Assembly: GCA_039105265.1 (NCBI GenBank)
Contig: JAPFFF010000003.1
Location: 3,472,001 to 3,536,000 of the forward strand
DNA: 64,000 nt
Direction: 5' to 3'
Origin: Tritrichomonas musculus
Taxonomy: Eukaryota; Parabasalia; Tritrichomonadida; Tritrichomonadidae
Below are positions 40,308-50,341 of this stretch, in pieces. The notes beneath the pieces were generated by a model. The model was not told the DNA's origin. It saw only the letters and a program-made list of their open reading frames with translations, and did no database searches. Numbering within the stretch: position 1 is the stretch's first letter; every line of letters starts with the position of its first letter. Made by a program: the position numbers and the translations under genes.

Positions 40308-42635
40308 ATGTCATCAAATCCTTCACTCATTTTAATTGACTCAAAACTCGGTCCTATATATGAAAATATTGTGAAAAAACGCCCAACAGAGCCTACTTAT
40401 TTTCAAATTGAAGAAATGAGAGGAGTTATTCAAAAAGAATATGATATATTATTAGGTCAAAGAAAAGCTCTTGAGAATAAACTTGCGGAAGAAAGCAAAT
40501 CCGCCAAAAAGACTCGTGTTAAATTTAGATCAAATCTTCTACTCGTAAAGGAAAATCTAAATAAATGTCTAACAAATTCAGATAGCCTTGCAAAGTCAAG
40601 TACCCAACTCTCCGTTAACTTTGCTCAAATTACTAATCGTCTTGATTCTGCTACAACAATTGTCAATCGTGCAAATTCTTTATCGAAAGCTATTCAACAC
40701 ATTAAAATGTATAATGAAAATGAAAAACTTGAAGATGTTATCAATGCTCTTAAAGAATCTGGTTATCCAGTTGAAAATATTTCTAAAATGGCCGAAGACG
40801 TTGCCAAATTATGTAAAATTACTGATACAATTGCTAAACAAGGTTGTGTGTCAACAGCGGTCGCGAATTTGCATGAACATGCAAAGAAGCTTGTTGAAGC
40901 GTTAACGCCATTGATTTCAAACTCAACAGATCCTCACGAGCTTCATGATTATATGAGGGCTTTGATGATGCTTTCACCAGATGACAGGCCCCTTAATAAG
41001 TATATTGAGGGAACTGTATTCTTTAATAGCGTTCAAGGTGCTGATCTTCAATATTCAGATGAATTTCTTTCTGAAGGCATAAATAGCATCAAATCAAGAT
41101 ATGAAGATTTATGCAACTTTGTTTCAGACCAGTGTGCTACTTTATTCCGAGATGTAGATATCATTTTTGACCGTCCCGCGCAAGTAAAGCATACTTTGCT
41201 AATGCAAATTTGCTCTAGACTTTTCTCAGTTTTTGTGGATTCGGTTCTCCAATACATATCTCAATCAAGAACCGATGAATTTTGTCCAATGCTTATGTAC
41301 TTTTATGAAACAACTTCAAATACATTCAAAAATATATGGGCAATTGAAAACCAACAATTTGCTTCCTCACCATCAACTTATCTTGACGCCATATTTATGA
41401 AACATCAACGTCTTTATGGACAATTTGAAATTTCTCGATTGAAAGCTGATCTTTATTCTTATGTCAACCCATCTCTCGAAAAACTTGAACGAGTTTACAA
41501 GCAAACTGGTATATCTGTTCTTTTTAAAAAGCAAGAAGAAATTGTTAATCCCTTTGATGTTTTCAATGATGAAATTCCACATGAAGTATTGTCAGCATCT
41601 AAAGAAGCACTTGTTAGATGTTATTACTTATCGCCACCAGAGCAATTGTCAAATGAATTTACCGAATTAATGTCAATTTTCCTTGAAGGTTCATTCAATA
41701 AATATCTTACGGGTGTTATTAAAGCTTGTTCTTTTAGCTTAGTTCAATCAAAAAAGGAAGAAAATATTGGACGATTTATCAAATTAATTACATTAATCAA
41801 TTCAAATGTTCTTTCTCTTGAAGATGCTTACAAAAATACTCTAAAAGCCATTTTGCAACCACTTTCTATCGTTCATAATAACTTTATTAAACTTAAAGAA
41901 CAATTAATTTCAGTCCTGGAATCAGAAACAACAATTGGTCTTCAAAATTGTATTGATCTAGCATCAATTCGAGCCAAAGAAATCCTTTCAAATAAACAAA
42001 AAAGGCAAGATTACACTCCTGGTCAAACAACAGTTAATGTTCAAGCTACGCCATCTACTGGTCCGGTAGGATTCCTAAGTCAATTTACTGCATCACTTAC
42101 CAAAAAGAAAAGCTCAAGCAATTTGTCCTCAAGTTCAAATGATAGTTCTAATATGATGGAACCGGCAATGATGGGTTCTCCAGAAACGACTGATGCTTGT
42201 CGACATTTTAGCAGCTTTGTGAGAAAAATTGTTAATGAAGTTAATGCTCAGATGTATGGTGACAATAAAGAGAGTTTCTTGATGCAACTCGGGAAAAGTC
42301 TATTCAAAGTTATTTTTGAACATTTGTGCCAATACAGATACAATTTTTACGGAAGTCGTGTTTTAATGGTTGATGTCGCTGAGTATCAAACTGTATTGGA
42401 TTTGTTTGAAGTTGAATCAGTGTCAAAGAGGATGATGGATTTAGCTACAACATCATTATTGATGACTACAAACGCACAAAACTTAACAGATGTTGTACGT
42501 GGTCAGTCATTATCAAGAAGAGCAATAAAACTTTCAAGAAAAATGCTTCCTTTGAGAACTGATGCCAAAGAAATTGACATTGATAACATAATTCCAATCA
42601 TGTCAGAAAATCAAGGCAGGATCAATCGATTATAA
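40308..42635 (+). CDS. Exocyst subunit Sec10-like (EXOC5) tethering protein
   Basis: A 775-residue protein with an ATG start, in the size range of CATCHR tethering subunits. An N-terminal coiled coil (about 35-130) is followed by helical bundles throughout. The stretch LDSATTIVNRANSLSKAIQHIKMYNENEKLEDVINALKES resembles the Sec10 segment where a heptad helix (nhAa.kVv.lGdqLe) is followed by 'a..liqy.neF...'. A Ser/Lys-rich disordered insert (KKKSSSNLSSSSNDSSN, about 597-613) precedes a final helical module. Sec10 with Sec15 and the other six subunits tethers secretory vesicles to the plasma membrane. The assignment is from pattern alone; another CATCHR member (COG or Vps51 type) is possible. 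Confidence 0.6.
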   Translation: MSSNPSLILIDSKLGPIYENIVKKRPTEPTYFQIEEMRGVIQKEYDILLGQRKALENKLAEESKSAKKTRVKFRSNLLLVKENLNKCLTNSDSLAKSSTQLSVNFAQITNRLDSATTIVNRANSLSKAIQHIKMYNENEKLEDVINALKESGYPVENISKMAEDVAKLCKITDTIAKQGCVSTAVANLHEHAKKLVEALTPLISNSTDPHELHDYMRALMMLSPDDRPLNKYIEGTVFFNSVQGADLQYSDEFLSEGINSIKSRYEDLCNFVSDQCATLFRDVDIIFDRPAQVKHTLLMQICSRLFSVFVDSVLQYISQSRTDEFCPMLMYFYETTSNTFKNIWAIENQQFASSPSTYLDAIFMKHQRLYGQFEISRLKADLYSYVNPSLEKLERVYKQTGISVLFKKQEEIVNPFDVFNDEIPHEVLSASKEALVRCYYLSPPEQLSNEFTELMSIFLEGSFNKYLTGVIKACSFSLVQSKKEENIGRFIKLITLINSNVLSLEDAYKNTLKAILQPLSIVHNNFIKLKEQLISVLESETTIGLQNCIDLASIRAKEILSNKQKRQDYTPGQTTVNVQATPSTGPVGFLSQFTASLTKKKSSSNLSSSSNDSSNMMEPAMMGSPETTDACRHFSSFVRKIVNEVNAQMYGDNKESFLMQLGKSLFKVIFEHLCQYRYNFYGSRVLMVDVAEYQTVLDLFEVESVSKRMMDLATTSLLMTTNAQNLTDVVRGQSLSRRAIKLSRKMLPLRTDAKEIDIDNIIPIMSENQGRINRL

Positions 42636-42923
42636 GTTATTGCTCTCATTACGATTTTTTAAATCCAAGAATTGTAGTAAAAAAGAAAATGGTAATCAAA
42701 TTAATTTGTTATGTTATTTGTATTTTCTATGTGGTTTTCTATGCATATTTGGATTAGTTCAAATGGATTACAGAAAATCCATGAGAGACCATATAATTTT
42801 TTGAAAGGTTTTCTATCAAAAAGTTTATATTTTGGAAATAACGTTTATTCTATTAATTTAAAAAGTTAGATTTTTCTTTGGTAATATTTCTCAAATTCAT
42901 AGAAATTTTTGAAAAGTATTAAA

Positions 42924-43781
42924 ATGTCGAGATTCTACGGTAAAAATGTACACACAGATTTAGGAAAGTCACGAGACTCGAAGTCACTTGGGAGTGTTCG
43001 TGTCCGTCCTCCTCTTCCAGAACGTGCCCATCTTTCACAATTTCGAGTTATTCAGCGTGATCTTGTATATGTAATTGGAATTCCTATTGATATTGCCCAA
43101 GAGGAAACTCTCTGTCGTTATGAATATTTTGGGCAATATGGGCAGATTAAAAAAGTTGTAGTTAATAATCAAACAATGCATACCTCTTCTTATCAACAAA
43201 AACCTACTGTTTCTGCTTATGTTACTTTTTTGAATATTGATGATGCTTGGGAATGCATTTATGCTTTTGAGACTTTTTCAATGAATGGCCACCAACTCAA
43301 GGCTTCATTTGGAACAAGTAAATATTGTTCTTCTTTTTTAAGTGGTCAAAAATGCACGAAATCAGATTGTATGTACCTTCATCATGAAGGTGATCCTAAA
43401 GACTCTTTTAGTCAAGAAGAAATTCAACAAAATTCAGATAGATTCCTTGAAATGACTCGACCTCCCAGACCAGATGATTATTATGATTATCAATTTCAGG
43501 ATTCAAAAATATCAATATTCCCTCCACGCAGAATATTAACAAAGAAAAAACCGCAAGATAATGTAATTCCATCAAAACAACAGACTCAAGCTGTTCCTCA
43601 GCAGCAAGCGCAAGCGCCAAAAGCAGAAGCGCCACCAAATAATACTTTTGTTACTTCATTATTTGCTTTAGAAACAGTTCGGCCTTTAAAAGTTTCATAT
43701 ACTATAAGCGCATCACTTACAGATCAGCTCTTTTTGAATCGCCCTTCCATCAGATCTGTAATCGATGGTGGGAACAAATGA
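42924..43781 (+). CDS. Not4/CNOT4-like RRM plus CCCH protein without a RING
   Basis: A 285-residue protein starting at the ATG at 42924; the five codons before it begin with TTG and are likely untranslated. Residues 41-55 (RVIQRDLVYVIGIP), the RRM at 45-132 (EYFGQYGQIKKVVVN, then SAYVTF and LKASFGTSKYC) and a C-x8-C-x4-C-x3-H finger (C135, C144, C149, H153; ending CMYLHHEGDPKDSF) follow Not4 almost residue by residue. In other eukaryotes this block lies directly behind an N-terminal C4C4 RING that gives Not4 its ubiquitin ligase activity in CCR4-NOT. Here only 40 basic residues without Cys pairs precede it. The Gln/Ala-rich tail is disordered. Role in mRNA decay or ribosome quality control is inferred from the family. 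Confidence 0.88.
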   Translation: MSRFYGKNVHTDLGKSRDSKSLGSVRVRPPLPERAHLSQFRVIQRDLVYVIGIPIDIAQEETLCRYEYFGQYGQIKKVVVNNQTMHTSSYQQKPTVSAYVTFLNIDDAWECIYAFETFSMNGHQLKASFGTSKYCSSFLSGQKCTKSDCMYLHHEGDPKDSFSQEEIQQNSDRFLEMTRPPRPDDYYDYQFQDSKISIFPPRRILTKKKPQDNVIPSKQQTQAVPQQQAQAPKAEAPPNNTFVTSLFALETVRPLKVSYTISASLTDQLFLNRPSIRSVIDGGNK

Positions 43782-43913
43782 AAGTTGGAATAACATAGAC
43801 GCATTATTTTTGATTTTAATAAAACTTTTCAAATATATTTCATTTTATTTTTGATTTTGAAAAAATTCTTCAAAATCCAAATTTTTAATTAACGGTTTTT
43901 TGTGTTTTATAAA

Positions 43914-45224
43914 ATGAGCTCGAAAGATTCATTTTCAAGTACTGTTCATTATGTTTATTCCGTTACAACTGCTTCTGTTGATCAATGTATGAAATCAAAA
44001 ACCACTACTTTTCAAAATTTATCACAAATAGAAGCGAGAAATCCACTCAATTATTCGATTTTGGAAGAGGAAGAAGAAGATAATCCAGATGATGTTCAAA
44101 ATTCTGCTGATAATATGAAAGAGTATATATCAATTAAAAAAGAAATTAAACAGATTAAAGAAGAAATAAAAAATTTTAACGAACAAATCGACAATTTAAA
44201 TGATCAAATTTCATCATTAGAAGCAGCAAATGAATTTTTTGAAAAGCATACAGCAACATTTTATGCAAATGATTCTGATTATATTAATAGGCAAAATCGA
44301 AGATCAAAAAAAATTGTTCATAAGCAAAAACAACTTCAAGATTTAACGGATGAATTAAAAAATTTAGAGGAATGTTATTCTCCTAATGCAATTTTTTTTC
44401 TTAAAGAAGCTGTAAAAAAAGAAAAAAATGAATGTAATAAAGTAAAAGAAAAAATTTCCAAAAATTTCGAGAAAATTAAGAAAGCAGAGAAAAAGCTACA
44501 AGACGAAAAAAGGAATCCTGTTTATGAAGCTATTAAAGAACAAATGTCGACTATTAATGATCTTGAAGAATCTATTTCTTCTCAAATTAAAGAAGGAAAT
44601 AGATTAAAAAGAGAGTTTTGTCAATTAGAAATACTTGATCGAGAAGATGAAAACGAAATCCAAGATCTATTAGTAAAATTAACAGAAGCCCAATATAAGC
44701 AAGAAAAAAGGCAACGACAATACCTTCACTTACTCAGAAAGCAAGATCAAGAAAAGGAAGATTTCAAATGTGAGCCAACAAGGTATGTTTCACTTCAGGA
44801 TGATGATACAGCAAGGCGACTTTTTGTGGGTATTTTTCCTCAAAGAGATTTAGGTACTCAAATCGAAAATGCATTTAGTAGCTTTGGTGAAATTGAATTC
44901 ACTAGAGTTATTTCATTAAATTCAAGGCCGCAAAAATATTTTTCGCAAATTCAGTATTATAATCATGAAGATGCTTTAAAAGCCATTACGAAGTTGAATC
45001 ACACTGTTATAAATGGAATAACACTTAATATTCAATGGGCATCTGATCAACCCAAAACTCAAAGTGAAAAAAGGAAAACAAAGAAAAGCTCAAATGGAAA
45101 TTCAAATAAGCGTTCGTTACCACCAAAATCTTCAATGAATTTAAGGCCAATTACAAGCCGTTTAATTCACCCTCGCCAATCTACAATGACTGCTGAGCAA
45201 ACGAATGAGTCATCAAAGAAATGA
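43914..45224 (+). CDS. Coiled-coil protein with C-terminal RRM
   Basis: A 436-residue protein; I take the ATG at 43914 (MSSKDSFSSTVHYVYSV), since the frame upstream offers only GTG. Residues about 65-285 are strongly heptad-like and rich in Lys, Glu and Gln, predicting a long coiled coil. An RRM follows at about 300-375: RRLFVGIFPQRD is RNP2-like, YFSQIQYYNHEDALKAI is RNP1-like, and NGITLNIQWA closes the fold. The tail is basic and Ser/Lys-rich. It lies 132 bp downstream of the Not4-like gene on the same strand, so two RNA-binding proteins are neighbours, but co-transcription is not shown. I do not recognise an ortholog. Confidence 0.8.
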   Translation: MSSKDSFSSTVHYVYSVTTASVDQCMKSKTTTFQNLSQIEARNPLNYSILEEEEEDNPDDVQNSADNMKEYISIKKEIKQIKEEIKNFNEQIDNLNDQISSLEAANEFFEKHTATFYANDSDYINRQNRRSKKIVHKQKQLQDLTDELKNLEECYSPNAIFFLKEAVKKEKNECNKVKEKISKNFEKIKKAEKKLQDEKRNPVYEAIKEQMSTINDLEESISSQIKEGNRLKREFCQLEILDREDENEIQDLLVKLTEAQYKQEKRQRQYLHLLRKQDQEKEDFKCEPTRYVSLQDDDTARRLFVGIFPQRDLGTQIENAFSSFGEIEFTRVISLNSRPQKYFSQIQYYNHEDALKAITKLNHTVINGITLNIQWASDQPKTQSEKRKTKKSSNGNSNKRSLPPKSSMNLRPITSRLIHPRQSTMTAEQTNESSKK

Positions 45225-46950
45225 AATATTGTTTGATATCTATTTCCAAATGCTGAGCTTACTTTCATTTTTGGAAAAAAAAAAATAATGCATGTTTTAT
45301 TTGTTTTTTGTTTGTTTGTATGTTTTGTAAAATATTGTTTGAATTTTAATTTAGAACTATCAATTCTCCAGATAGATTTGGTTTTACTTGCCACTTATTT
45401 TCTGATTTTTATATGTATTGTTATTCTTTTTACAAAATAGGCTTTTTCTTGAAAGAACATTTCAGTGGTATGAACTTCAGAAATAGAAATATATTTATAT
45501 AAATATTTTCAAAATTGAAAGGTTTAGAAAATAAAATATAAAGAATTTTTTTCTCTTTCACAAATTTCAATAAATGGTCAATATTGGCGCAAACAGTCAT
45601 TTTCTGATTCAATATTTTTTTTGAGTACCCTGAGAGGACCTTTATTTCGTCTGGACTTTTTGAAAGTATGCTTCCATTTATGTTACTTAAATTTCAATGC
45701 ATTCTGAAATATATTCAAAATAAATTCTGATAAAATTAAAAAAAATATTCAATCTCAATGGATTTTCAAAGTTTAAAAAAAATAAAATTTTCTTTTCACG
45801 TAAAATCTAAATATATCTTTATATTAAATCAAATTTTAGAAAAAGGAATACCTTATTTCAAATATTTATTGTTTTTTTCAGCGGTTTTGCACAATTTTTG
45901 AAATAAACTCGAATAGTCATATCACTACGACTATTCGAAAGAGTTTCAATTTTCTAGATATTCCTTGATTATAGCAAGCAATGATCCAAGCCAATTAATC
46001 CTCTACAAAACACAAAGCGCATTCATCAATATTTTCATGTTTTTTCATGTTTTTCTACTCATTTTTTTTTCTGATCTTTCAAATAGATCGTAAATTTCAA
46101 TATATCAGTAACAATATTAATATAAAAACCTCATTAAAGAACTTTAACTCGGGCTTAATGTTATTTTTTTAAAATATTTCTGAAATATTCAATTTAACTA
46201 AACCATTTTTTTTAATATTTTAATGTTTAAATCTTGTTTTATTATTTGTTTCTGTCATAAATTTGCTTTTTTAGACCTAATAATGTTGCCATGTTTACTT
46301 TTTTTTCAATTAAATTCTTATCTTTTCTTTTTAATTTAGAATAAAACAGTGATTTATGAATAAAAAACATTTATTGTATGAGATGCATTATTTTTTTCTT
46401 TCATTCTTTAAGATTTAATGACTTTATTTTTAATCCTTATATGCTATAACGTATAAATTGCCACCACTTTTCAAAATGATATATATTTATTATTACATAA
46501 AAATAAAAAACTTGACCAAAGGAAATTCTTTAACGCTATTTAATTATCAAGATATTTCAATTTTTATGATTTTTTAAAACATATTTTGATGGGAACCACT
46601 AATATTTCTGATTCCAATCAATTTCAAATCCGATAAAACCTCAAAATACATAAATAATCTAAGAAAAAATGTTAACTTGTAAAGATATTCGAAATTATAT
46701 ATTGAGAGAAAATTTAAAAAATAGAAATAAACTGCACCATAAGTAAAGATAAGATGAAATAAACAAATCATCCAAAGGAATTTTAAAAATATCTCATATT
46801 CAAGGACTTTTATCTGAATTTTGAAGTTTTATTTTCATTATTTTTTATTTTTTTGAATAAATTGAGAGAAATTGAGAGTATAAAATTTTGTCTGACGAAA
46901 TAAAGGTCACTTGAGGGTAATTCACTAAAAATACCGATAAGCTTTTAAAA
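45225..46950. other. Long intergenic region with one strong hairpin
   Basis: About 1.7 kb without a credible gene between the RRM protein and the aldolase. It is mostly A/T. The standout is a stem-loop at 45906-45946 next to an Sm-like AATTTTTGA string. A more GC-rich patch near 45630-45675 shows no tRNA fold. Short frames here are low-complexity and look like chance. Confidence 0.5.
45891..45946 (+). ncRNA. Possible structured RNA element: Sm-like site plus stem-loop
   Basis: ACAATTTTTGA (from about 45890) resembles an Sm-binding site and is followed within a few bases by TCGAATAGTC (45909-45918), a 10-nt loop and the exact complement GACTATTCGA (45929-45938). Outer bases AAACTC and GAGTTT can extend the stem past a small bulge. 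This is the layout of the 3' end of a Sm-class snRNA, but the 150 bp upstream show none of the expected U1, U2, U4 or U5 signatures, so it may be chance or another hairpin. Confidence 0.2.
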
Positions 46951-47700
46951 ATGGATTTACAAGCACGAATTGCTTACGTTGCTGAAAGACTTTCTACATC
47001 AAATACAGATGTTAAAAACCGCCTCGATAATGCCAAAGAGGATAAAACAATACCTGCAGATAAAACAAACATTCCTGCTCATGTCGATTTTACTGTCCTA
47101 AATGCAAATGCTACAGCAGCTGATATTGTTACTCTTTGTCAAAAAGCTAAGCAATACAAAACAATATCAGTTTGTGTTAACCCCAATCGTGTTGCAATTT
47201 GCAAGAAAGAATTAGAGGGATCTGGAATTAAGATAGCATCTGTTATTGGCTTCCCACTCGGTGCAACAACTTCAGCAGCAAAAGCTTTTGAGGCACATAA
47301 TGCTGTTGAAGAAGGAGCTGACGAAATTGATATGGTAATCGATATAGGAGCGCTTATCGAAGGTGATTATAAAAAAGTATCAAAAGATATATCCGAAATT
47401 GTTGCTGCTTGCCCAGGAAAATATGTTAAATGTATTATTGAAACTTGCTATTTGACAAAAGATCAAATAATTGATGCATCAATTCTTACTGTTTACAGTG
47501 GAGCTGATAATGTTAAAACATCAACCGGATTTGGAAAAGATGGTGCGAAAGTTGAAGATGTAAAATTAATGAGACAAGTTGTTGGGCCACGTTTCGGAGT
47601 AAAGGCTGCAGGTGGAATCAGGACCAAGGAAGACGCTCAAAAAATGATTGAAGCTGGCGCATCACGAATTGGTGCATCCAGAGAAACAATTTTTCAGTAA
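46951..47700 (+). CDS. deoC: Deoxyribose-phosphate aldolase (class I DERA)
   Basis: A 249-residue enzyme with an ATG start; it cleaves 2-deoxyribose 5-phosphate to glyceraldehyde 3-phosphate and acetaldehyde, feeding deoxynucleosides into glycolysis. Catalytic residues are visible: Schiff-base Lys189 in NVKTSTGFG, Lys218 in FGVKAAGGIRT, and Asp127 in DEIDMVIDIG. Phosphate-binding glycines are in GGIRT and the C-terminal GASRIGASR. The usual IDHT motif near the N-terminus is VDFT (45-48). A TTCACTA initiator-like box lies at 46921-46927, about 24 bp before the ATG. Parabasalids salvage nucleosides, so the enzyme fits the metabolism. The short bacterial-type form could reflect old lateral transfer, but codon use looks adapted. 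Confidence 0.97.
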   Translation: MDLQARIAYVAERLSTSNTDVKNRLDNAKEDKTIPADKTNIPAHVDFTVLNANATAADIVTLCQKAKQYKTISVCVNPNRVAICKKELEGSGIKIASVIGFPLGATTSAAKAFEAHNAVEEGADEIDMVIDIGALIEGDYKKVSKDISEIVAACPGKYVKCIIETCYLTKDQIIDASILTVYSGADNVKTSTGFGKDGAKVEDVKLMRQVVGPRFGVKAAGGIRTKEDAQKMIEAGASRIGASRETIFQ

Positions 47701-48072
47701 ACATATCATATGATTGACTTTTATGAAATTATTAATTATAGTTTAGCGCATTTAACTGAAATATTTAATAATATGTATTGTATCAGCTTAAATTTTTTTA
47801 TTCGTACATTTTATTTTATTAAAATATGTGTAGGCCATCAAAGTTTTTTTTTAATTTATATAATATTATATAGAGCATATATAATTATGAAATATTTAAT
47901 CAATAAAAATTCTCTATTGCGAAAGATAAAGTTTAGATTTGCATTTTATTAATATAAATACGAATTTGTAAACTATTCAATTTTTTTAAAAAAAAAAATC
48001 AATTTAAAATATAATGAATTTTTATAATTATTCATATTAAAATATATTAATAATATTGTTTATATAAAATAA
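47701..48072. other. AT-rich spacer between aldolase and the repeat island
   Basis: These 372 bp after the aldolase are nearly all A/T. An 80-codon open frame here (47710-47952) is rich in Ile, Phe and Tyr and looks like chance. No terminal inverted repeat of the neighbouring transposon is recognisable. Confidence 0.4.
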
Positions 48073-49287
48073 TTATATTTCTGGAGCAAATTTAAAGAAA
48101 TTTTCTTTTCTTTGATTTTTTCTTTTAACGAATCCTGTGTAAATTCCATTTGGACATATTGAGGAATAAAAATTAATAACTTCAGGAACATCTCCCATCA
48201 TCAAGTTAATAATGTCAAAATCTTCTTGATTTGGTTCTCTAATATCTGGTCGAATCATTTCCTCAACTTCTTCTTCCTCGTTTATATCATTATCATTTTC
48301 ACATTGTTGAGGTATTTTTGCTGATTTCTTCTTTTTCTCTGAATTATTGCGATATCTTGCAGGTATGCTAGAACCAGCAAAAGGACCTTGAAGATAAATT
48401 TTCATGAAATTTTTGGAATAATTATTATTTTCATTTATTTTATCAGTAATAAATTGATTTAAAATATTGATATCTGTTTCTTCTTTGAAACCTTTCATTA
48501 ATCTAAGCATTAAGCAAAAGAATTGATTTGGAGTGCATTGTGGTGTAACACCAGATTTAATGTTGTCATCTGTGCTAGTTCCACCTATATTATCTCTACC
48601 TGAGATTTGAATGTCTTCGTTCAATTCAATTAGTTTGTTTTTGATTAAGACAGATTTTGCAATGGCTCTAATAACATTTATTAAATTGTGGTTTCCATAA
48701 CAAGCCAGCCTCACAATTCCAAAAAAGCACTCCAAAGGGTGTGTGCTTAATCTACTTAATTTGAGCTTTCCATATTTTATGATTGAAATGCAAATAGTTA
48801 TAATCGTGTTTAAAGTTCTGATATGGCCGATTTTAGAATGAACTCCGTGTGACTTCACATAACAACTTTGATTGAAAAAGTAAAAAATCACCCAAAAAGC
48901 TACTTCTAAATAATATAATCGCGAATTGTTGGATAATATAGGGTTTCTAACCGATTCCGCAATGAATACATAAGGTAATAAATAAAAAGCATGAGCAAAA
49001 TTTCTCCTATTGCATGCTTCTTTAAATACTTCGAATGAATAAAGAAGCAGAGGATACGAGTCCTTCATGCCACCGTGAGAAGTGTTATCTTCAATAATTT
49101 TCATCAAATTATACTGAGCAAACTCGTCAACTGATATAGTGATGTTATTAAAATAATCGATGAATATAAAATCTGCTTTTAATAATTTTCTTCGAACGCA
49201 TTTTAATATGTGTAATATATCAGAGTTTGGCAGTAAAAAATTATATATATTATAAATTATATATATTTCCAAAAGAATGAAAATCAT
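48073..49287 (-). pseudogene. Transposase, C-terminal part (frame-shifted)
   Basis: A 404-codon frame carrying DILHILKCVRRKLL and the THPLECFFG motif, presumed to hold the last catalytic Glu. Its apparent ATG start (MIFILLEIYIIYN) only translates the AT repeat that causes the phase change, so it is not a natural N-terminus. A disordered Lys/Glu-rich stretch (EKKKKSAKIPQQ) lies near the end. Confidence 0.6.
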
Positions 49288-50224
49288 ATACTCTCGTTAC
49301 GTATTCATCGAAGAAGAGATTATGCTCAAGGTCGTAAAAATGATCTCCATCAGTACTGATAAAATCTATACCAATATTGAATAGTTTTAATTGAGAAACA
49401 ATTTCTTTTATACATTTAATAATTGCTATATTTCCGTTTCCGTTTTCATTTATATAAATATGAATCGGAATTGTTCGCTCCATATTTGAAAACGGTTGCA
49501 ATAAAAAGACAAAGATATTTGAATAAATTGTTTCTTTGCAAATATTTAGACCTGGCACCTCGTTGAGAATTGGAAATTTCTTTAGTAAATCTTCTCCGGC
49601 TATTTTTTGAAAAGATGCTGCGTCTACTGAAAGAGTGACGTGGAAATTAATTGACTTATATAATTCAATGAAATATGAAATTTGATTAATATTAAATAAT
49701 GATTTAATAATTGATTTAATAGTTGGACTTGATAATTGCTTTAGATAGGATACAGATACTAAAGGCAGTCTACGTCTCATAAAATTATAGCACTTTCTTC
49801 CAAATAAGCAAGAAATCAGACAAAACACAATAAACTTGTCATCATACTTTCTTGATTTCGGTGCTTTTTTATAATTGGCGAAAACATCACGAATTATTTC
49901 ATCATCTATGTAAGACAATTGATTTTTTTCATAATTAACTTGAGTCAAGACTTCAGATAAATTATTCAATTTGTTTTTTAATCTTTTTATTTCTTTTTCA
50001 AGTCTGCTGATTTTCGTTTCATATATCATAAATTGATGAGGTTCATAAAAAATTATTTTCATAAAAGAATCATTCTTTATGGCATCTGGGAAGCAAAAAT
50101 CCAATATAAATATTATATCGTCCTTTGTTAAACATCGTGTTATGAACTGTGAATTAAAAAAGTTCTGGGTTGATATGTAAAAATTTTTATTGAATTTAAA
50201 ATAATTATAAAATGCAATTTTCAT
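49250..50224 (-). pseudogene. Transposase, N-terminal and central part
   Basis: A 324-codon frame from the first ATG, carrying the coiled coil, the CYNFMRRRLPL motif and the likely first two catalytic Asp (LSVDAASF and STDGDH). The same frame stays open and coding-like upstream to 50342-50344 (FITDITKFIQQVGHFSHSEY precedes the ATG), so the protein originally began further upstream. A run of eight T marks the point where that extension ends. Confidence 0.6.
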
Positions 50225-50341
50225 ATGTTCGACATATTCGCTGTGCGAAAAGTGTCCTACTTGTTGAATAAATTTGGTGATATCAGTAATAAATTGATGA
50301 ACTTGGAAAAATGTTATGATATGAATAATATGAAAAAAAAC

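Larger units (their letters stand above)
48073..50341 (-). mobile_element. Decayed DNA transposon with P/THAP9-like transposase
   Basis: Two minus-strand frames (upstream one open from 50341 to 49250, downstream one 49287-48073) together resemble one transposase of the P-element/THAP9 kind. In order they show a coiled coil (KISRLEKEIKRLKNKL), a 'fclislLfgrKCYNFMRRRLPL' motif like the THAP9 'spKAYdyVR..lpLPs' segment, LSVDAASFQ, FISTDGDHFYD, an insertion-like region, DILHILKCVRRKLL (compare D.cHmLKl.RN.L) and THPLECFFGIVRLACYGNHN (compare lnqDclEnFFs.iR..gg.n). The two frames are out of phase by one base within an AT dinucleotide run near 49250-49287. The upstream frame has no suitable ATG at its conserved start. 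It is a plain DNA transposon remnant; family assignment is by motif only. Confidence 0.6.

Noticed and set aside
42909-42923. Upstream extension of the Not4-like protein
   Set aside because: Begins with TTG; the ATG at 42924 gives a normal start.
43902-43913. Upstream extension of the coiled-coil RRM protein
   Set aside because: Begins with GTG; the ATG at 43914 is four codons further.
47710-47952. 80-codon frame after the aldolase
   Set aside because: Composition expected of random A/T DNA; no homology seen.
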